DNA of 64,000 nucleotides from Lachnospiraceae bacterium (lineage in GTDB: Bacteria; Bacillota_A; Clostridia; Lachnospirales; Lachnospiraceae): positions 59,822 to 123,821 of the forward strand of contig JAFXDD010000033.1 in NCBI GenBank assembly GCA_017516285.1, read 5' to 3'. This document shows, in pieces, positions 51,411 through 60,451 of this stretch (the stretch's first letter is position 1; each line of letters begins with the position of its first letter). The notes below the pieces were generated by a model. That model worked only from the letters and a program-made list of their open reading frames with translations. It was not told where the DNA came from and searched no databases. A program made the position numbers and the translations under genes.

Positions 51411-52991
51411 ATGGATTTTTTGTATCGCAACATTCATATGGAGCAGAAAAAATGGGAAACTGCTACCCAAATGACAATAGAAGAAGACATGAATGTGCCG
51501 GATGCCAAAGGAGATTGTTTGGCAATTCTTTTAAAGAATGCTACACTGCATGTGGACGAGACACGGGTAGGTCGGGATCAGGTGGTAGTAAAGGGCAATC
51601 TACAGTACCAGATACTATACCAAACAGGTACAGGCGGCAGGCTGGAGCAGATGAGCGGCAATTTGCCATTTGAGGAAGTAATTAATGTAAATGGTGCCAC
51701 ACCGGGTGATTTGGCAGCAGCCAAGGGCGTTATCGAGGATTTTAAGGTTTCCATGATTAATACCAGAAAAATTTCTATTCAGTCAGTAGTAATGCTTTAT
51801 GTGTGTATGCATCAACTGGCAGAAGAGGAGTGGACCGACGATATTGTTAATTGTGGCAACGACATGGAAAAGCGCTATGAAACCAGAGATGTATTGCAAT
51901 TATGTCAGAAGAAATCTGACGTATTTCGAGTAAAAGAAGAGTTGGAGCTTCCAAGCGGTTATCCGGCTATGCAGAATATTCTTTGGAAACATGTTTCCCT
52001 GGGGGATATGGAAACCAGAGCTATGGATGGCAAAATCAGTCTCAAGGGAGAATTAAATTGTTACTTTATTTATACAGCGCAGGGTGTTACCCAGGCAGTA
52101 AAAATGCTTAGTAAGAAAGTGCCTTTCCATGGTTTGATTGAATGCAGCGGATGCCAAAGTGATATGATTGTCAGCGTGATGCCGGTATTAAATCAATGCA
52201 CCGTAGACATCAAGCAGGATTTCGATGGAGAAGACAGGGTACTCTTTTTAGAGGCTGCGTTGGATTTGCAAATCCGTATTTACAGCGAAGAAAAAATTGC
52301 ACTGTTACAGGATATTTACAGCACCGGTCAGGAAGTAATGCCTGAGATGAAAACGGTGCATGCACCGGTTCTGCATATCGCAGGGGAAGGCAAGTGTAAA
52401 CTGAAGCAGAGCCACCGAATGAAGGATGGCACACCAAGGGCCGTGCAGCTATTACATACCAGTGGTACCATTTTTCCTGACAGGGAAAGCTGGGAAAATG
52501 GAAAGCTCAGCCTGATGGGCAGTGTGCTGTTCCAGATTTTGTATTTAACCGGTGAAGAAGAAATGCCATATGCTGTAACAGAGTGTATGGTGCCGTACAC
52601 CATGGAAATGGAAGGAACCATGGCCGGGGAGTCAGGCATGATGCAGGAGAAGCTAACCATTTTTATTGAGCCGAGACTGGAGCAGGTGGATGCTTCCCAG
52701 ATTGACAGCGAAGAAATGGAATTGAAAGGTATTGTGGCATTTTCTGTATTGGTATTGAGCAGTGAAAACCATCAGTGCGTTGGAAATGCACAATGTAAGC
52801 CTCTGGATACAGACAAATTTGCCAGCCTTCCAAGTATGGTAGTGTGCTTTGCAGACCAGGATACACCGCTGTGGGAATATGGTAAACGCTACTACATGCC
52901 TGTGGAGGAAATGAAGCGGCTGAATAACATGAGCAATGACGTGTTGAAGGCCGGGGAAAGCATGCTGCTGGTGAAGGGGGCCGGGGCGTAG
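51411..52991 (+). CDS. SPOCS (DUF3794) protein with C-terminal LysM-like domain
   Basis: A 526-residue protein with repeated SPOCS-type domains (segments such as VVVKGNLQYQILYQTGTGGR, ISLKGELNCYFIYTAQGV and LMGSVLFQILYLTGEEEMPY) and a final LysM-like stretch of 45 residues (TPLWEYGKRYYMPVEEMKRL then NNMSNDVLKAGESMLLVKG). Proteins with this layout are associated with spore coat and cortex. It lacks a signal peptide, which fits mother-cell assembly onto the forespore. GGGAGG precedes ATG 51411. A weak terminator follows at 53048-53068. Confidence 0.88.
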   Translation: MDFLYRNIHMEQKKWETATQMTIEEDMNVPDAKGDCLAILLKNATLHVDETRVGRDQVVVKGNLQYQILYQTGTGGRLEQMSGNLPFEEVINVNGATPGDLAAAKGVIEDFKVSMINTRKISIQSVVMLYVCMHQLAEEEWTDDIVNCGNDMEKRYETRDVLQLCQKKSDVFRVKEELELPSGYPAMQNILWKHVSLGDMETRAMDGKISLKGELNCYFIYTAQGVTQAVKMLSKKVPFHGLIECSGCQSDMIVSVMPVLNQCTVDIKQDFDGEDRVLFLEAALDLQIRIYSEEKIALLQDIYSTGQEVMPEMKTVHAPVLHIAGEGKCKLKQSHRMKDGTPRAVQLLHTSGTIFPDRESWENGKLSLMGSVLFQILYLTGEEEMPYAVTECMVPYTMEMEGTMAGESGMMQEKLTIFIEPRLEQVDASQIDSEEMELKGIVAFSVLVLSSENHQCVGNAQCKPLDTDKFASLPSMVVCFADQDTPLWEYGKRYYMPVEEMKRLNNMSNDVLKAGESMLLVKGAGA

Positions 52992-53047
52992 GAAAGCAAA
53001 AGAGGGAGAAAGTAAGATAATAAAGAGCTAAAAAAGAGCGTGGTAGG

Positions 53048-53068
53048 AAGCATCTTGCCATGCTTTTT
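53048..53068 (+). terminator. Weak terminator after the SPOCS gene
   Basis: Six-base stem AAGCAT / ATGCTT with a six-base loop and a short T-run, lying 56 bases after the stop. Confidence 0.5.
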
Positions 53069-53090
53069 GAGTTATAAGTGGCCGTATCAC

Positions 53091-53119
53091 TTGACAAATC
53101 CCTCAAAATTGTATAAAAT
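53091..53119 (+). promoter_or_regulatory. Sigma-A promoter of the ispE operon
   Basis: TTGACA (53091-53096), 17 bases, TAAAAT (53114-53119). The start codon is 76 bases further on. Confidence 0.75.
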
Positions 53120-53194
53120 TAAGTACAATCTTGTATTTTGTATACACGCGAATACAGTTTGCATTTATTTACCGGACTTGAGGAGGGCAGGCCA

Positions 53195-54049
53195 ATGGAC
53201 AAAACTATTACACGTAAGGCTTATGCTAAAATTAATTTAGGACTAGATGTTGTAAGGCGTCTGCCAAACGGCTACCACGAGGTGCGCATGATTATGCAGA
53301 CGGTAGGGATTTATGATGTGCTCACCTTTACAAAAGCTAAGGAGGGCATCCATTTGCAGGTGGACAACGAAGAGTTGCCGGTGGATGGTAATAATCTGAT
53401 ATATAAGGCAGCCAAGCTTTTTATGGACGTGGCAGGTGTGACGGGCGGAGTGTGTATTACCTTGGAGAAGCATATTCCCATTGCGGCAGGTATGGCAGGG
53501 GGCAGTACAGATGCGGCAGCCACGCTTTTGGGTATTAATGAATTGTATGAAATTGGTTATGATATAGATAAGCTGAAGGAGCTTGGTGTAAAGCTTGGTG
53601 CGGATGTGCCTTATTGTATACAGGGCGGCACTGCCTTAGCAGAGGGGATTGGTGAGGTATTAAGTGTATTACCGTCACCGCCTGATTGTTACTTGGTAGT
53701 GGCTAAGCCGGATATTAATGTTTCTACCAAGTTTGTGTATGAGAATTTGAAGGTAAATGAACTGGAGCATCATCCTGATATAGATGGCATGATAGAGGCT
53801 TTGAAGCAGGGCAATTTAAAGGGCATTACGGATAGGCTGGGTAATGTCTTGGAAACGGTTACAGTGCCGGCTTATCCTGTTATTCAGGAAATTAAAGAGA
53901 TGATACTTGCAGCGGGAGCTGAGGGAGCTTTGATGAGCGGCAGTGGACCTACCGTGTTTGGAATTTTTACGCAAGAGGAGCAGGCACGTCATGCAGCAGA
54001 GCTGATTGGCGGAGTGGCGAAGCAGATTTTTGTAACAGATTTTTACTAA
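53195..54049 (+). CDS. ispE: 4-diphosphocytidyl-2-C-methyl-D-erythritol kinase
   Basis: A 284-residue GHMP kinase of the MEP isoprenoid pathway. RKAYAKINLGLDVVRRLPNG at the start, the ATP loop HIPIAAGMAGGSTDAAATLL and GAEGALMSGSGPTVFGIF (GHMP motif 3) are clear. ATG 53195 follows AGGAGGG; the open frame continues upstream but passes the promoter. The GntR gene starts 18 bases after its stop. Confidence 0.96.
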   Translation: MDKTITRKAYAKINLGLDVVRRLPNGYHEVRMIMQTVGIYDVLTFTKAKEGIHLQVDNEELPVDGNNLIYKAAKLFMDVAGVTGGVCITLEKHIPIAAGMAGGSTDAAATLLGINELYEIGYDIDKLKELGVKLGADVPYCIQGGTALAEGIGEVLSVLPSPPDCYLVVAKPDINVSTKFVYENLKVNELEHHPDIDGMIEALKQGNLKGITDRLGNVLETVTVPAYPVIQEIKEMILAAGAEGALMSGSGPTVFGIFTQEEQARHAAELIGGVAKQIFVTDFY

Positions 54050-54067
54050 GGATACAGGAGATAGTAT

Positions 54068-54739
54068 ATGAATGATAATTTGCATTTACCAATGAATGAA
54101 TTTTTACCACTTCGGGATGTGGTGTTTAATACCTTGCGGCAGGCGATTCTGACGGGAGAGTTGAAGCCGGGTGAACGTCTTATGGAGATTCATCTGGCGG
54201 ACAAGCTGGGAGTTAGCCGTACGCCTATTCGAGAAGCTATCCGTAAGCTGGAGCTGGAGGGTTTGGTAACTATGATACCGAGAAGGGGTGCAGAGGTGGC
54301 TCAGATTACGAACAAGAGCTTGCAGGATGTACTGGAGGTGCGTCGTAGCCTGGATGCTCTCTGTGCCGAGTTGGCATGCGAGCGTATCTCAGAGTCTGAG
54401 TTGGCGCAGCTGGAGGTGGCTTGCAAGGAATTTGAGGAGGCTACTTATACTAAGGATACCCGTGCGATTGCGGCTGCAGATGTGGCATTGCATGATATCA
54501 TTATTAAGGCTACCTGTAATAACCGTTTGGTGCAGCTGGTAAATAATCTGGCAGAGCAGATGTATCGTTATCGTTTTGAGTACATCAAGGATTTTTCCAT
54601 GCATGGCAGATTGGTAATGGAGCATCAGCAGATTTTTGAAGCAATCAAGAGTAAGAATAAGGAGGCGGCAGCGGCGGCAGCCATTACACATATTGACAAT
54701 CAGATGGAGTCCATTGCCAGACAGCTGCATTTGGATTAG
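54068..54739 (+). CDS. GntR-family regulator, FadR (FCD) type
   Basis: A 223-residue regulator. Winged helix: FNTLRQAILTGELKPGERLM, then HLADKLGVSRTPIREAIRKL. The C-terminal all-helical FCD domain has EVRRSLDALCAELACERIS and a set of Asp/His residues (VALHDIIIKATCN, HIDNQMESIARQL) that often bind a metal and an organic-acid ligand. Ligand and targets are unknown. It follows ispE by 18 bases and seems to share its transcript. In several clostridia the same ispE-GntR order is seen as far as I recall. Confidence 0.93.
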   Translation: MNDNLHLPMNEFLPLRDVVFNTLRQAILTGELKPGERLMEIHLADKLGVSRTPIREAIRKLELEGLVTMIPRRGAEVAQITNKSLQDVLEVRRSLDALCAELACERISESELAQLEVACKEFEEATYTKDTRAIAAADVALHDIIIKATCNNRLVQLVNNLAEQMYRYRFEYIKDFSMHGRLVMEHQQIFEAIKSKNKEAAAAAAITHIDNQMESIARQLHLD

Positions 54740-54774
54740 TAACTTATTCGGATTTTGCATAATATTTATAAAGC

Positions 54775-54842
54775 AGTTCATACTCAGCTTAAGAAAATAA
54801 GTTTCTGTTCAGGAGGAACAGTTACAAAGCGAGGTATGAACT
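54775..54842 (+). promoter_or_regulatory. Nested hairpins in the leader of the small membrane protein gene
   Basis: AGTTCATAC (54775-54783) pairs with GTATGAACT (54834-54842), enclosing a second hairpin CTGTTC/GAACAG (54805-54810 and 54816-54821). The likely RBS GAGG (54831-54834) lies next to and partly in the outer stem, so pairing could limit translation. I cannot tell which form dominates. Confidence 0.5.
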
Positions 54843-54845
54843 ATT

Positions 54846-55112
54846 ATGAAAAAGCATTTACATGATATCAAAAGTATCATAAAATATACTATATATGTAA
54901 TCTCCGTAGTGACTGCGTGCTATGGCTTCTGGGGCTGCCTTTTTCCGGAGCTGACGTTGGTGAAGGGAACTTATCGTGTGGTTGGCACTGAAGAGTACAC
55001 AGAGAATGCGGAGCAGCTGTATGTAGATATTCTGGATAATAAAGTAACAGTTACTTATCGAAGTAAACTGTGGGATTTTTTAAGAAATTGGCATGGATTT
55101 GGAAATGACTGA
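54846..55112 (+). CDS. Small unknown membrane protein
   Basis: An 88-residue protein. One N-terminal membrane segment (YTIYVISVVTACYGFWGCLF) is followed by a soluble tail (LVKGTYRVVGTEEYTENAEQ) predicted to be extracellular or periplasm-facing. No known family recognised. Its end touches murI: the murI start is inside or just after its stop, so the two are likely coupled. Conservation next to murI would support it as a real gene. Confidence 0.65.
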   Translation: MKKHLHDIKSIIKYTIYVISVVTACYGFWGCLFPELTLVKGTYRVVGTEEYTENAEQLYVDILDNKVTVTYRSKLWDFLRNWHGFGND

Positions 55113-55113
55113 T

Positions 55114-55947
55114 ATGAATAGGATGAATGATGTAAGCCAGGCACCTATAGGGGTGTTTGATTCCGGCGTGGGTGGTTTGACGGTAGCCCGGGAAATCATG
55201 CGCCAGATGCCTAATGAAAAAATTATATATTTTGGTGATACAGCCCGGGTGCCGTACGGCAATAAAAGCAAGGATACCATTACCCGTTTCTCCAGGCAGA
55301 TTGCCAGGTTTTTGCAGACTCATCAGGTAAAGACGATTGTAGTGGCTTGCAACACAGCAAGTGCATATGCGATGGAGGAGTTGGAGGCAGAGCTGGACAT
55401 TCCGGTGATTGGCGTGGTGAAACCGGGAGCCCGGATGGCCGCTGATATTACGCAGAATGGCAAGATTGGTGTTATTGCTACAGAGGGTACCATTAATAGT
55501 GGCCTGTATACTAAATACATAAAGAGCCTGCGGGAGGATGCTGTCATCTACGGCAAGGCCTGTCCGCTTTTTGTGCCTTTGGTTGAGGAGGGACTTTGGG
55601 AGGACCCTGTGACCATGGAAATAGCTCGTAGGTATTTAAGTGAATTAATTGATTTGGATATCGACACCTTGATTTTGGGGTGTACCCATTATCCGTTAAT
55701 TCGTTCTGTTATCGGACGTGTTATGGGAACGGGTGTGACACTGGTAAATCCTGCGTATGAGACTGCTGTTGCACTAAAAAAATTACTGGCAGAAAAGAAT
55801 CTGCTTAACAACGTAGCACCACCGCTGGGCAGTAACCCTTACCAGTTTTATGTGTCTGATGGTGCAGAGAAGTTTAAGCAATTTGCAAATTCTATTATAA
55901 AATATGGTATTTTGTCTGCAAAGACGATTAATATTGAGGAGTATTAG
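55114..55947 (+). CDS. murI: Glutamate racemase
   Basis: A 277-residue enzyme that supplies D-glutamate for peptidoglycan. PIGVFDSGVGGLTVAREIM holds the catalytic Asp-Ser, VVACNTASAYAM and LILGCTHYPLIRSVIG the two catalytic Cys (about residues 79 and 190), and ATEGTINSGLYTKYI is also typical. Several in-frame ATGs (55093, 55105, 55114, 55123) are possible; I chose 55114 because it follows the previous stop by one base, but 55093 or 55123 would also do. DUF1934 starts one base after its stop. Confidence 0.95.
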   Translation: MNRMNDVSQAPIGVFDSGVGGLTVAREIMRQMPNEKIIYFGDTARVPYGNKSKDTITRFSRQIARFLQTHQVKTIVVACNTASAYAMEELEAELDIPVIGVVKPGARMAADITQNGKIGVIATEGTINSGLYTKYIKSLREDAVIYGKACPLFVPLVEEGLWEDPVTMEIARRYLSELIDLDIDTLILGCTHYPLIRSVIGRVMGTGVTLVNPAYETAVALKKLLAEKNLLNNVAPPLGSNPYQFYVSDGAEKFKQFANSIIKYGILSAKTINIEEY

Positions 55948-55948
55948 A

Positions 55949-56392
55949 GTGAGTGTGAATAACAAGAGCAAAAAGGCAGTAGTACATGTAACCGGCATGC
56001 AGTTTGGTCAAAGCATTGCAGACGGTGAAGATACTATTGAAAATGTAATGCCCGGTTCCTGCCAGAAGATTGGTGATTTTTATTATATTAAATACGAGGA
56101 GATGCAGGAGGGCTTTACAGAAAAGACGGATGTACTTTTAAAAGCAAAGCCGGGATATCTGGAAATGACCAAGAAGGGGCTTATTAATGTACATATGAAT
56201 ATTGTAACGGGGGAGACTCATCAAACCAATTACACCACTCCTTTTGGCAACCTGCTTTTTACATTAAGAGGCAAAAATGTGGCTGTAAGTGAGGATGAAA
56301 AGGGTATTTACGTATGTGCCCGCTATAGTATGGATGTGAATTATGAGTATCTGAGCGAGAATGACATTTGCATAGAGGCAAATTATATATGA
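55949..56392 (+). CDS. DUF1934 (YwiB-like) beta-barrel protein
   Basis: A 147-residue protein of the DUF1934 family, a lipocalin-like small beta barrel. VVHVTGMQFGQSIADGEDTI, YYIKYEEMQEGFTEKTDVLL, TGETHQTNYTTPFGNLLFTL and MDVNYEYLSENDICIEANYI are as in the family. Start is GTG 55949 with GAGGAG seven bases before; this is one base after the murI stop. In Bacillus ywiB is near argS; no function is settled. Confidence 0.88.
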   Translation: MSVNNKSKKAVVHVTGMQFGQSIADGEDTIENVMPGSCQKIGDFYYIKYEEMQEGFTEKTDVLLKAKPGYLEMTKKGLINVHMNIVTGETHQTNYTTPFGNLLFTLRGKNVAVSEDEKGIYVCARYSMDVNYEYLSENDICIEANYI

Positions 56393-56399
56393 TGATGCA

Positions 56400-56451
56400 A
56401 AGGAGCTGCCGGGCTGGCTATTAATGTCGGTTGGAACGTCAGCTTCTTTTT
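56400..56451 (+). terminator. Terminator-like hairpin after the DUF1934 gene
   Basis: AAGGAGCTG pairs with CAGCTTCTT (one G.U) across a 31-base loop, followed by T's. Confidence 0.55.
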
Positions 56452-56521
56452 GCGTGCGCATATTATTTTTATTTGTTGAAATAATAAGTAAAGAGCAACT
56501 TTTATAAGAAGAGGTGACATT

Positions 56522-56956
56522 ATGGTAAGTTCAGATACTATTAGATTATTAAAAGAATGTGATGCGGGCAGTAAAATGGCGGTGGCCTCTATTGATGAGG
56601 TGTTGGAAAGGGTTAACGACTCTTCCATGAAGGGACTTTTGCAGGAGAGTAAGGCGCATCATGAAAAGCTGGGCAATGAAATTCATTCCATATTAAATCA
56701 ACATGGAAAGAGCGAAAAAGACCCAAATCCAATGGCAAAGGGTATGTCCTGGATGAAGACCAACATGAAGATGAGCATGGACAACAGTGACGCTACAGTG
56801 GCTGATTTGATCACAGACGGCTGCAACATGGGGATAAAGTCATTGCATAGATACCTGAACCAGTATAAGGCTGCAGATGATACTTCCAGAGATATCTGCA
56901 ACAGACTGGTATCTATTGAAGAGGAATTGTGTAAGGATTTGAGAAAATATTTGTAG
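56522..56956 (+). CDS. Unknown helical-bundle protein (ferritin-like/DUF2383-like)
   Basis: A 144-residue, wholly helical soluble protein: DTIRLLKECDAGSKMAVASI, then GLLQESKAHHEKLGNEIHSI, MSWMKTNMKMSMDNSDATVA and TSRDICNRLVSIEEELCKDL. Placement of acidic residues and HH resembles DUF2383-type ferritin-like bundles, but the match is by pattern only. AAGAGGTGACATT precedes the ATG. A strong bidirectional terminator follows. Function unknown. Confidence 0.72.
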   Translation: MVSSDTIRLLKECDAGSKMAVASIDEVLERVNDSSMKGLLQESKAHHEKLGNEIHSILNQHGKSEKDPNPMAKGMSWMKTNMKMSMDNSDATVADLITDGCNMGIKSLHRYLNQYKAADDTSRDICNRLVSIEEELCKDLRKYL

Positions 56957-57004
56957 GAAATATATTGTTGATGATATAGTAAATCTGCCCTCAGCAGTGA
57001 AAAA

Positions 57005-57049
57005 TATCGGCTGACTTAATATTAAAATTAAATCAGCCGATAACTTTTT
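57005..57049. terminator. Bidirectional terminator between two convergent genes
   Basis: A 10-base stem TATCGGCTGA / TCAGCCGATA (57005-57014 and 57033-57042), extended by further A-T pairs, with CTTTTT on + and A-rich sequence on the other side. Confidence 0.85.
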
Positions 57050-57053
57050 GAAA

Positions 57054-57527
57054 TTACAATGGCTTGGCGCCTGCCTTTTCCTGAAGCTTATCCACAAACT
57101 TCTTGAAACGGCTTTTTTTCTTTACTTCGCCCTGAGGGAGCTTGCCATGCAGTGCTTTAACATCCATGATGTAGATGCCGCTGATGATAGCTTTTACTTC
57201 CTTCTTAACAGGGAGAGCGTCGAAAATTTTGTCGTCAACCATCATAGTAACAATCTGAGGACCAATTTTGCACTTGGCAACGGGAACCTTAGAGCCTCTC
57301 AGATATTTGGGGGTCTGGTCAAGTACCATTTGCGGTAAACCGGACTCTTTGAGCTTCATTTTCTTTTTGTCGATGATAAGCATGGACACAGTCTGCTTGT
57401 TCTGCTCCAAAAGGACCTGTTGCTCAGCCTGCTTTTTCTGGGCTTTCTTACCAAGGAAGTAAAGTGCCACAGCGGCCGCAACAAGAAGTGCTAAAACCAC
57501 CAACAGAATGATTGTACCTGTTTTCAT
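57054..57527 (-). CDS. Unknown single-pass membrane protein
   Basis: A 157-residue protein with an N-terminal membrane helix (TIILLVVLALLVAAAVALYFL), a basic stretch (GKKAQKKQAEQQVLLEQNKQ), then a soluble domain with SMLIIDKKKMKLKESGLPQM, SKVPVAKCKIGPQIVTMMVD and KKEVKAIISGIYIMDVKALH and a basic end. The domain is probably cytoplasmic. I do not recognise the family. The domain layout (long beta-rich middle, Lys-rich ends) is seen in small Lachnospiraceae proteins as far as I recall. AGGAGAAACT precedes the ATG on its strand. Confidence 0.75.
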   Translation of the reverse strand: MKTGTIILLVVLALLVAAAVALYFLGKKAQKKQAEQQVLLEQNKQTVSMLIIDKKKMKLKESGLPQMVLDQTPKYLRGSKVPVAKCKIGPQIVTMMVDDKIFDALPVKKEVKAIISGIYIMDVKALHGKLPQGEVKKKSRFKKFVDKLQEKAGAKPL

Positions 57528-57563
57528 GTAGTTTCTCCTAATATGTTAATACTTAATATTGTT

Positions 57564-57592
57564 ATTTTAGCAAATTTTAGATAATAAGGCAA
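57564..57592 (-). promoter_or_regulatory. Promoter of the unknown membrane protein gene
   Basis: On the minus strand TTGCCT (57587-57592 on +), 17 bases, TAAAAT (57564-57569). Confidence 0.55.
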
Positions 57593-57676
57593 TAGGTATA
57601 TGATGATTATAAAGATGGAAAAGCAAAAAAAGTATAAAAAAAATTGTTAAAAATATGTGAAATTGCAAGGAAGTCT

Positions 57677-57704
57677 TTGCTATTTATGAAAAATGTGGTA
57701 TGAT
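57677..57704 (+). promoter_or_regulatory. Promoter of the PPIase lipoprotein gene
   Basis: TTGCTA (57677-57682), 16 bases, TATGAT (57699-57704), 55 bases before the start codon. Confidence 0.6.
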
Positions 57705-57758
57705 AAATTGAATGCGGTTAATTATTAACTGATCGGATTAATTATAGAAAGAGAGAAA

Positions 57759-58922
57759 ATGATTATGAAAAAAAGATTAGCAGCTTTATTAGCTTGCGTA
57801 TTAGTGGTATCAGCCTTGGCAGCATGCGGTGAGGAGAATAGTGAGACCGGTGCAAGCAACAGTACAGAGACTGTGGTACTTGCAGAAGCTACCATTACCC
57901 CTACTATCGAGGTAGTACAGACAGAGGGTACTGATTTGAGTGCTCTGCCTGTAGAGGATTATGTTACATTGGGAGATTACAAGAACCTGACTGTTAGTGT
58001 TGCTCCAAAGGCAGAGGTTACCGATGAAGAAATCGAGACATCTGTACAAAGCTATTTTTACAACGATGCTTCCTATTTGGCAGCAGAGAATTTCCTGAAA
58101 GAGGGTATGGTAAAGGAAGGCGATGTAGTACTTATTGATTATGAAGGCAAGAAGGACGGTGTGGCTTTTGAGGGCGGCACAGCTACAGATGCTACTCTGG
58201 GTATCGGTTCCGGACAGTTTATTGCCGGCTTTGAAGATGGTCTTGTTGGTGTAAAGGCTGGTGAGACCGTAGACTTAAATCTGACCTTCCCGGAAAACTA
58301 CGGCAATGCAGATTTGGCCGGACAGGCAGTTGTATTCACGGTGACTGTAAAGGGTATTGCTACCTTAAGTGATGCTATTGTTGCAAAGTTGGGTATTGAG
58401 GATGTAACTACCGTTAAAGAGTACAAGGAATCCATTGGGGAATACATGGATTACCAGAATGAAAGTGCATACTACAGCAATTTAACCAATGCTATTTATA
58501 CGGCTTTGGTAGAGAACAACACGGTATCCAAGATTCCGAGCAGCATTTATGAACCACAGAGGGAGGCTATTATCCAGCAGATTTCTTCTGAGGCTGCTTA
58601 TTATGGAGTGGATGGTGACACATATACTCAGATGTATACAGGAATGAATCTTGCAGATTATGCTATTACAGCAGCTGAGTCAAATGCGCAGCTGGTAGTT
58701 ATCTGCCAGGCGCTTGCAAATGCTGAAAAGCTTACTGTAACTGACGAAGAAATCGATACCTTTGTTACAGATTATGTAGCTAACTATGGTATGTACTATG
58801 GTATCGATTCTGTGGAGGCCTTCTATGAGAATAATTCAAAGGATGATGTCAGAATAGTGCTCTTACAGGAAAAGGTTGTTGAATTTATGCGTGAAAATGC
58901 GAAAATCGTAGATGCTGAATAA
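57759..58922 (+). CDS. Secreted trigger-factor-like PPIase lipoprotein
   Basis: A 387-residue lipoprotein. A signal peptide ends in a lipobox, ALAACGEEN, with the lipidated Cys at about residue 23. A Thr/Ser/Glu-rich linker follows. Then an FKBP-type domain (VKEGDVVLIDYEGKKDGVAF, IGSGQFIAGFEDGLVGVKAG, VDLNLTFPENYGN) and a helical trigger-factor C-terminal chaperone-like part (about 215-387) come in order. The layout is trigger factor without its ribosome-binding domain, exported to the cell surface. It may help fold secreted proteins. Start could be 57759 or 57765. Confidence 0.88.
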   Translation: MIMKKRLAALLACVLVVSALAACGEENSETGASNSTETVVLAEATITPTIEVVQTEGTDLSALPVEDYVTLGDYKNLTVSVAPKAEVTDEEIETSVQSYFYNDASYLAAENFLKEGMVKEGDVVLIDYEGKKDGVAFEGGTATDATLGIGSGQFIAGFEDGLVGVKAGETVDLNLTFPENYGNADLAGQAVVFTVTVKGIATLSDAIVAKLGIEDVTTVKEYKESIGEYMDYQNESAYYSNLTNAIYTALVENNTVSKIPSSIYEPQREAIIQQISSEAAYYGVDGDTYTQMYTGMNLADYAITAAESNAQLVVICQALANAEKLTVTDEEIDTFVTDYVANYGMYYGIDSVEAFYENNSKDDVRIVLLQEKVVEFMRENAKIVDAE

Positions 58923-58939
58923 TTGTTAGAGATTATAGG

Positions 58940-58969
58940 TTGCATTTATATATCAAAATAGGGTATAAT
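58940..58969 (+). promoter_or_regulatory. Promoter of asnS
   Basis: TTGCAT (58940-58945), 18 bases, perfect TATAAT (58964-58969). A weak hairpin with GGG...CCC and T's spans about 58961-58999 and may terminate the previous gene. Confidence 0.7.
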
Positions 58970-59031
58970 GAGCACATAGTGAGCATTTATGCCCTTTTTG
59001 TAAATAAAATAGAAGCTATGAGGGACAGATT

Positions 59032-60423
59032 ATGGAATTAACAGATATCAGAGAGCTTTATACCAGTCCGGACAAATTTATCGGACAGGAAATTACTGTG
59101 GGTGGTTGGGTACGCAGTTTGCGCGACTCCAAGGCATTCGGTTTTATTGTATTAAATGACGGTACTTACTTTCAACCATTGCAGGTAGTGTACCACGATA
59201 ATTTAGAGAATTTTCAGACCATCAGCAAGATGAATGTAGGTTCCGCATTGGTGGTTACCGGTACGATTGTAGCTACACCGGAGGCAAAGCAGCCTTTTGA
59301 AATGCAGGCTACTGAGGTTGTGGTAGAGGGAGCTTCTACCCCGGACTACCCATTGCAGAAAAAACGTCATACGTTTGAATATTTACGTACTATTTCACAT
59401 TTACGTCCTAGAACCAATACGTTCCAGGCGGTATTTCGTGTGCGTTCCCTGATTGCATATGCAATTCACACCTTCTTTATGGAGAGAGGTTTTGTTTATG
59501 TGCACACTCCATTGATTACAGGAAGTGACTGTGAAGGTGCAGGCGAGATGTTCCAGGTTACCACCATGGATTTGAACAATCCGCCGCGTAATGAGGATGG
59601 CAGCATCGACTATAGCCAGGATTTCTTTGGTAAGCCGACCAATCTTACGGTAAGCGGTCAGTTAAATGGTGAGACTTATGCCTTTGCATTTAAGAATATT
59701 TATACCTTTGGCCCTACCTTCCGTGCAGAGAATTCCAACACGACCCGTCATGCAGCAGAGTTCTGGATGATTGAGCCGGAAATGTGCTTTGCGGACCTGT
59801 CAGATGATATGCAGCTGGCAGAGGATATGTTGAAGTTTGTTATCCGTTACGTTTTGGAGCATGCTCCGGAGGAAATGAATTTCTTCAATCAGTTTGTGGA
59901 TAAGGGACTTATTGAGAGATTAAATCATGTGGCAAATTCTGAATTTGGCCATGTAACATATACAGAAGCTATTGAAATTCTGGAAAAGAATAACGATAAG
60001 TTTGATTATAAGGTTTCCTGGGGCTGTGATTTACAGACAGAGCACGAACGTTATCTGACAGAGGAAATCTTTAAGCGTCCTGTTTTTGTTACAGACTATC
60101 CAAAGGAAATCAAGGCTTTTTATATGAAGCTGAACGAAGATGGTAAGACGGTTGCGGCTATGGACTGCTTAGTTCCGGGTATTGGTGAGATTATCGGTGG
60201 TTCCCAGAGAGAGGATCGCTTAGAGGTATTAGAGGCACGTATGGACGAAATGGGTCTGAATAAAGAGGACTATGGTTTCTATTTAGATCTTCGTAAATAT
60301 GGCTCTGCACGCCATGCCGGCTTTGGTCTGGGCTTTGAGCGTTGTGTCATGTACTTGACCGGTATGGGCAATATTCGTGATGTGCTTCCGTTCCCAAGAA
60401 CAGTAAATAACTGCGAATTATAA
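59032..60423 (+). CDS. asnS: Asparaginyl-tRNA synthetase
   Basis: The 463-residue class II synthetase charges tRNA-Asn. An N-terminal OB-fold anticodon domain ([40 protein letters not shown]) comes first. The catalytic core has [31 protein letters not shown], motif 2 [20 protein letters not shown] and motif 3 [20 protein letters not shown]. The Asn-specific form and normal length distinguish it from AspRS. There is no T-box in the 109 bases upstream, unlike ileS. A cell-wall hydrolase gene follows after 28 bases. Confidence 0.96.
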   Translation: MELTDIRELYTSPDKFIGQEITVGGWVRSLRDSKAFGFIVLNDGTYFQPLQVVYHDNLENFQTISKMNVGSALVVTGTIVATPEAKQPFEMQATEVVVEGASTPDYPLQKKRHTFEYLRTISHLRPRTNTFQAVFRVRSLIAYAIHTFFMERGFVYVHTPLITGSDCEGAGEMFQVTTMDLNNPPRNEDGSIDYSQDFFGKPTNLTVSGQLNGETYAFAFKNIYTFGPTFRAENSNTTRHAAEFWMIEPEMCFADLSDDMQLAEDMLKFVIRYVLEHAPEEMNFFNQFVDKGLIERLNHVANSEFGHVTYTEAIEILEKNNDKFDYKVSWGCDLQTEHERYLTEEIFKRPVFVTDYPKEIKAFYMKLNEDGKTVAAMDCLVPGIGEIIGGSQREDRLEVLEARMDEMGLNKEDYGFYLDLRKYGSARHAGFGLGFERCVMYLTGMGNIRDVLPFPRTVNNCEL

Positions 60424-60451
60424 TGATTTATTTTTAGTAGAAAGGACCAAT

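Noticed and set aside
58923..59031. T-box leader for asnS
   Set aside because: Only 109 bases are available and no specifier or T-box core is present; a promoter is found instead.
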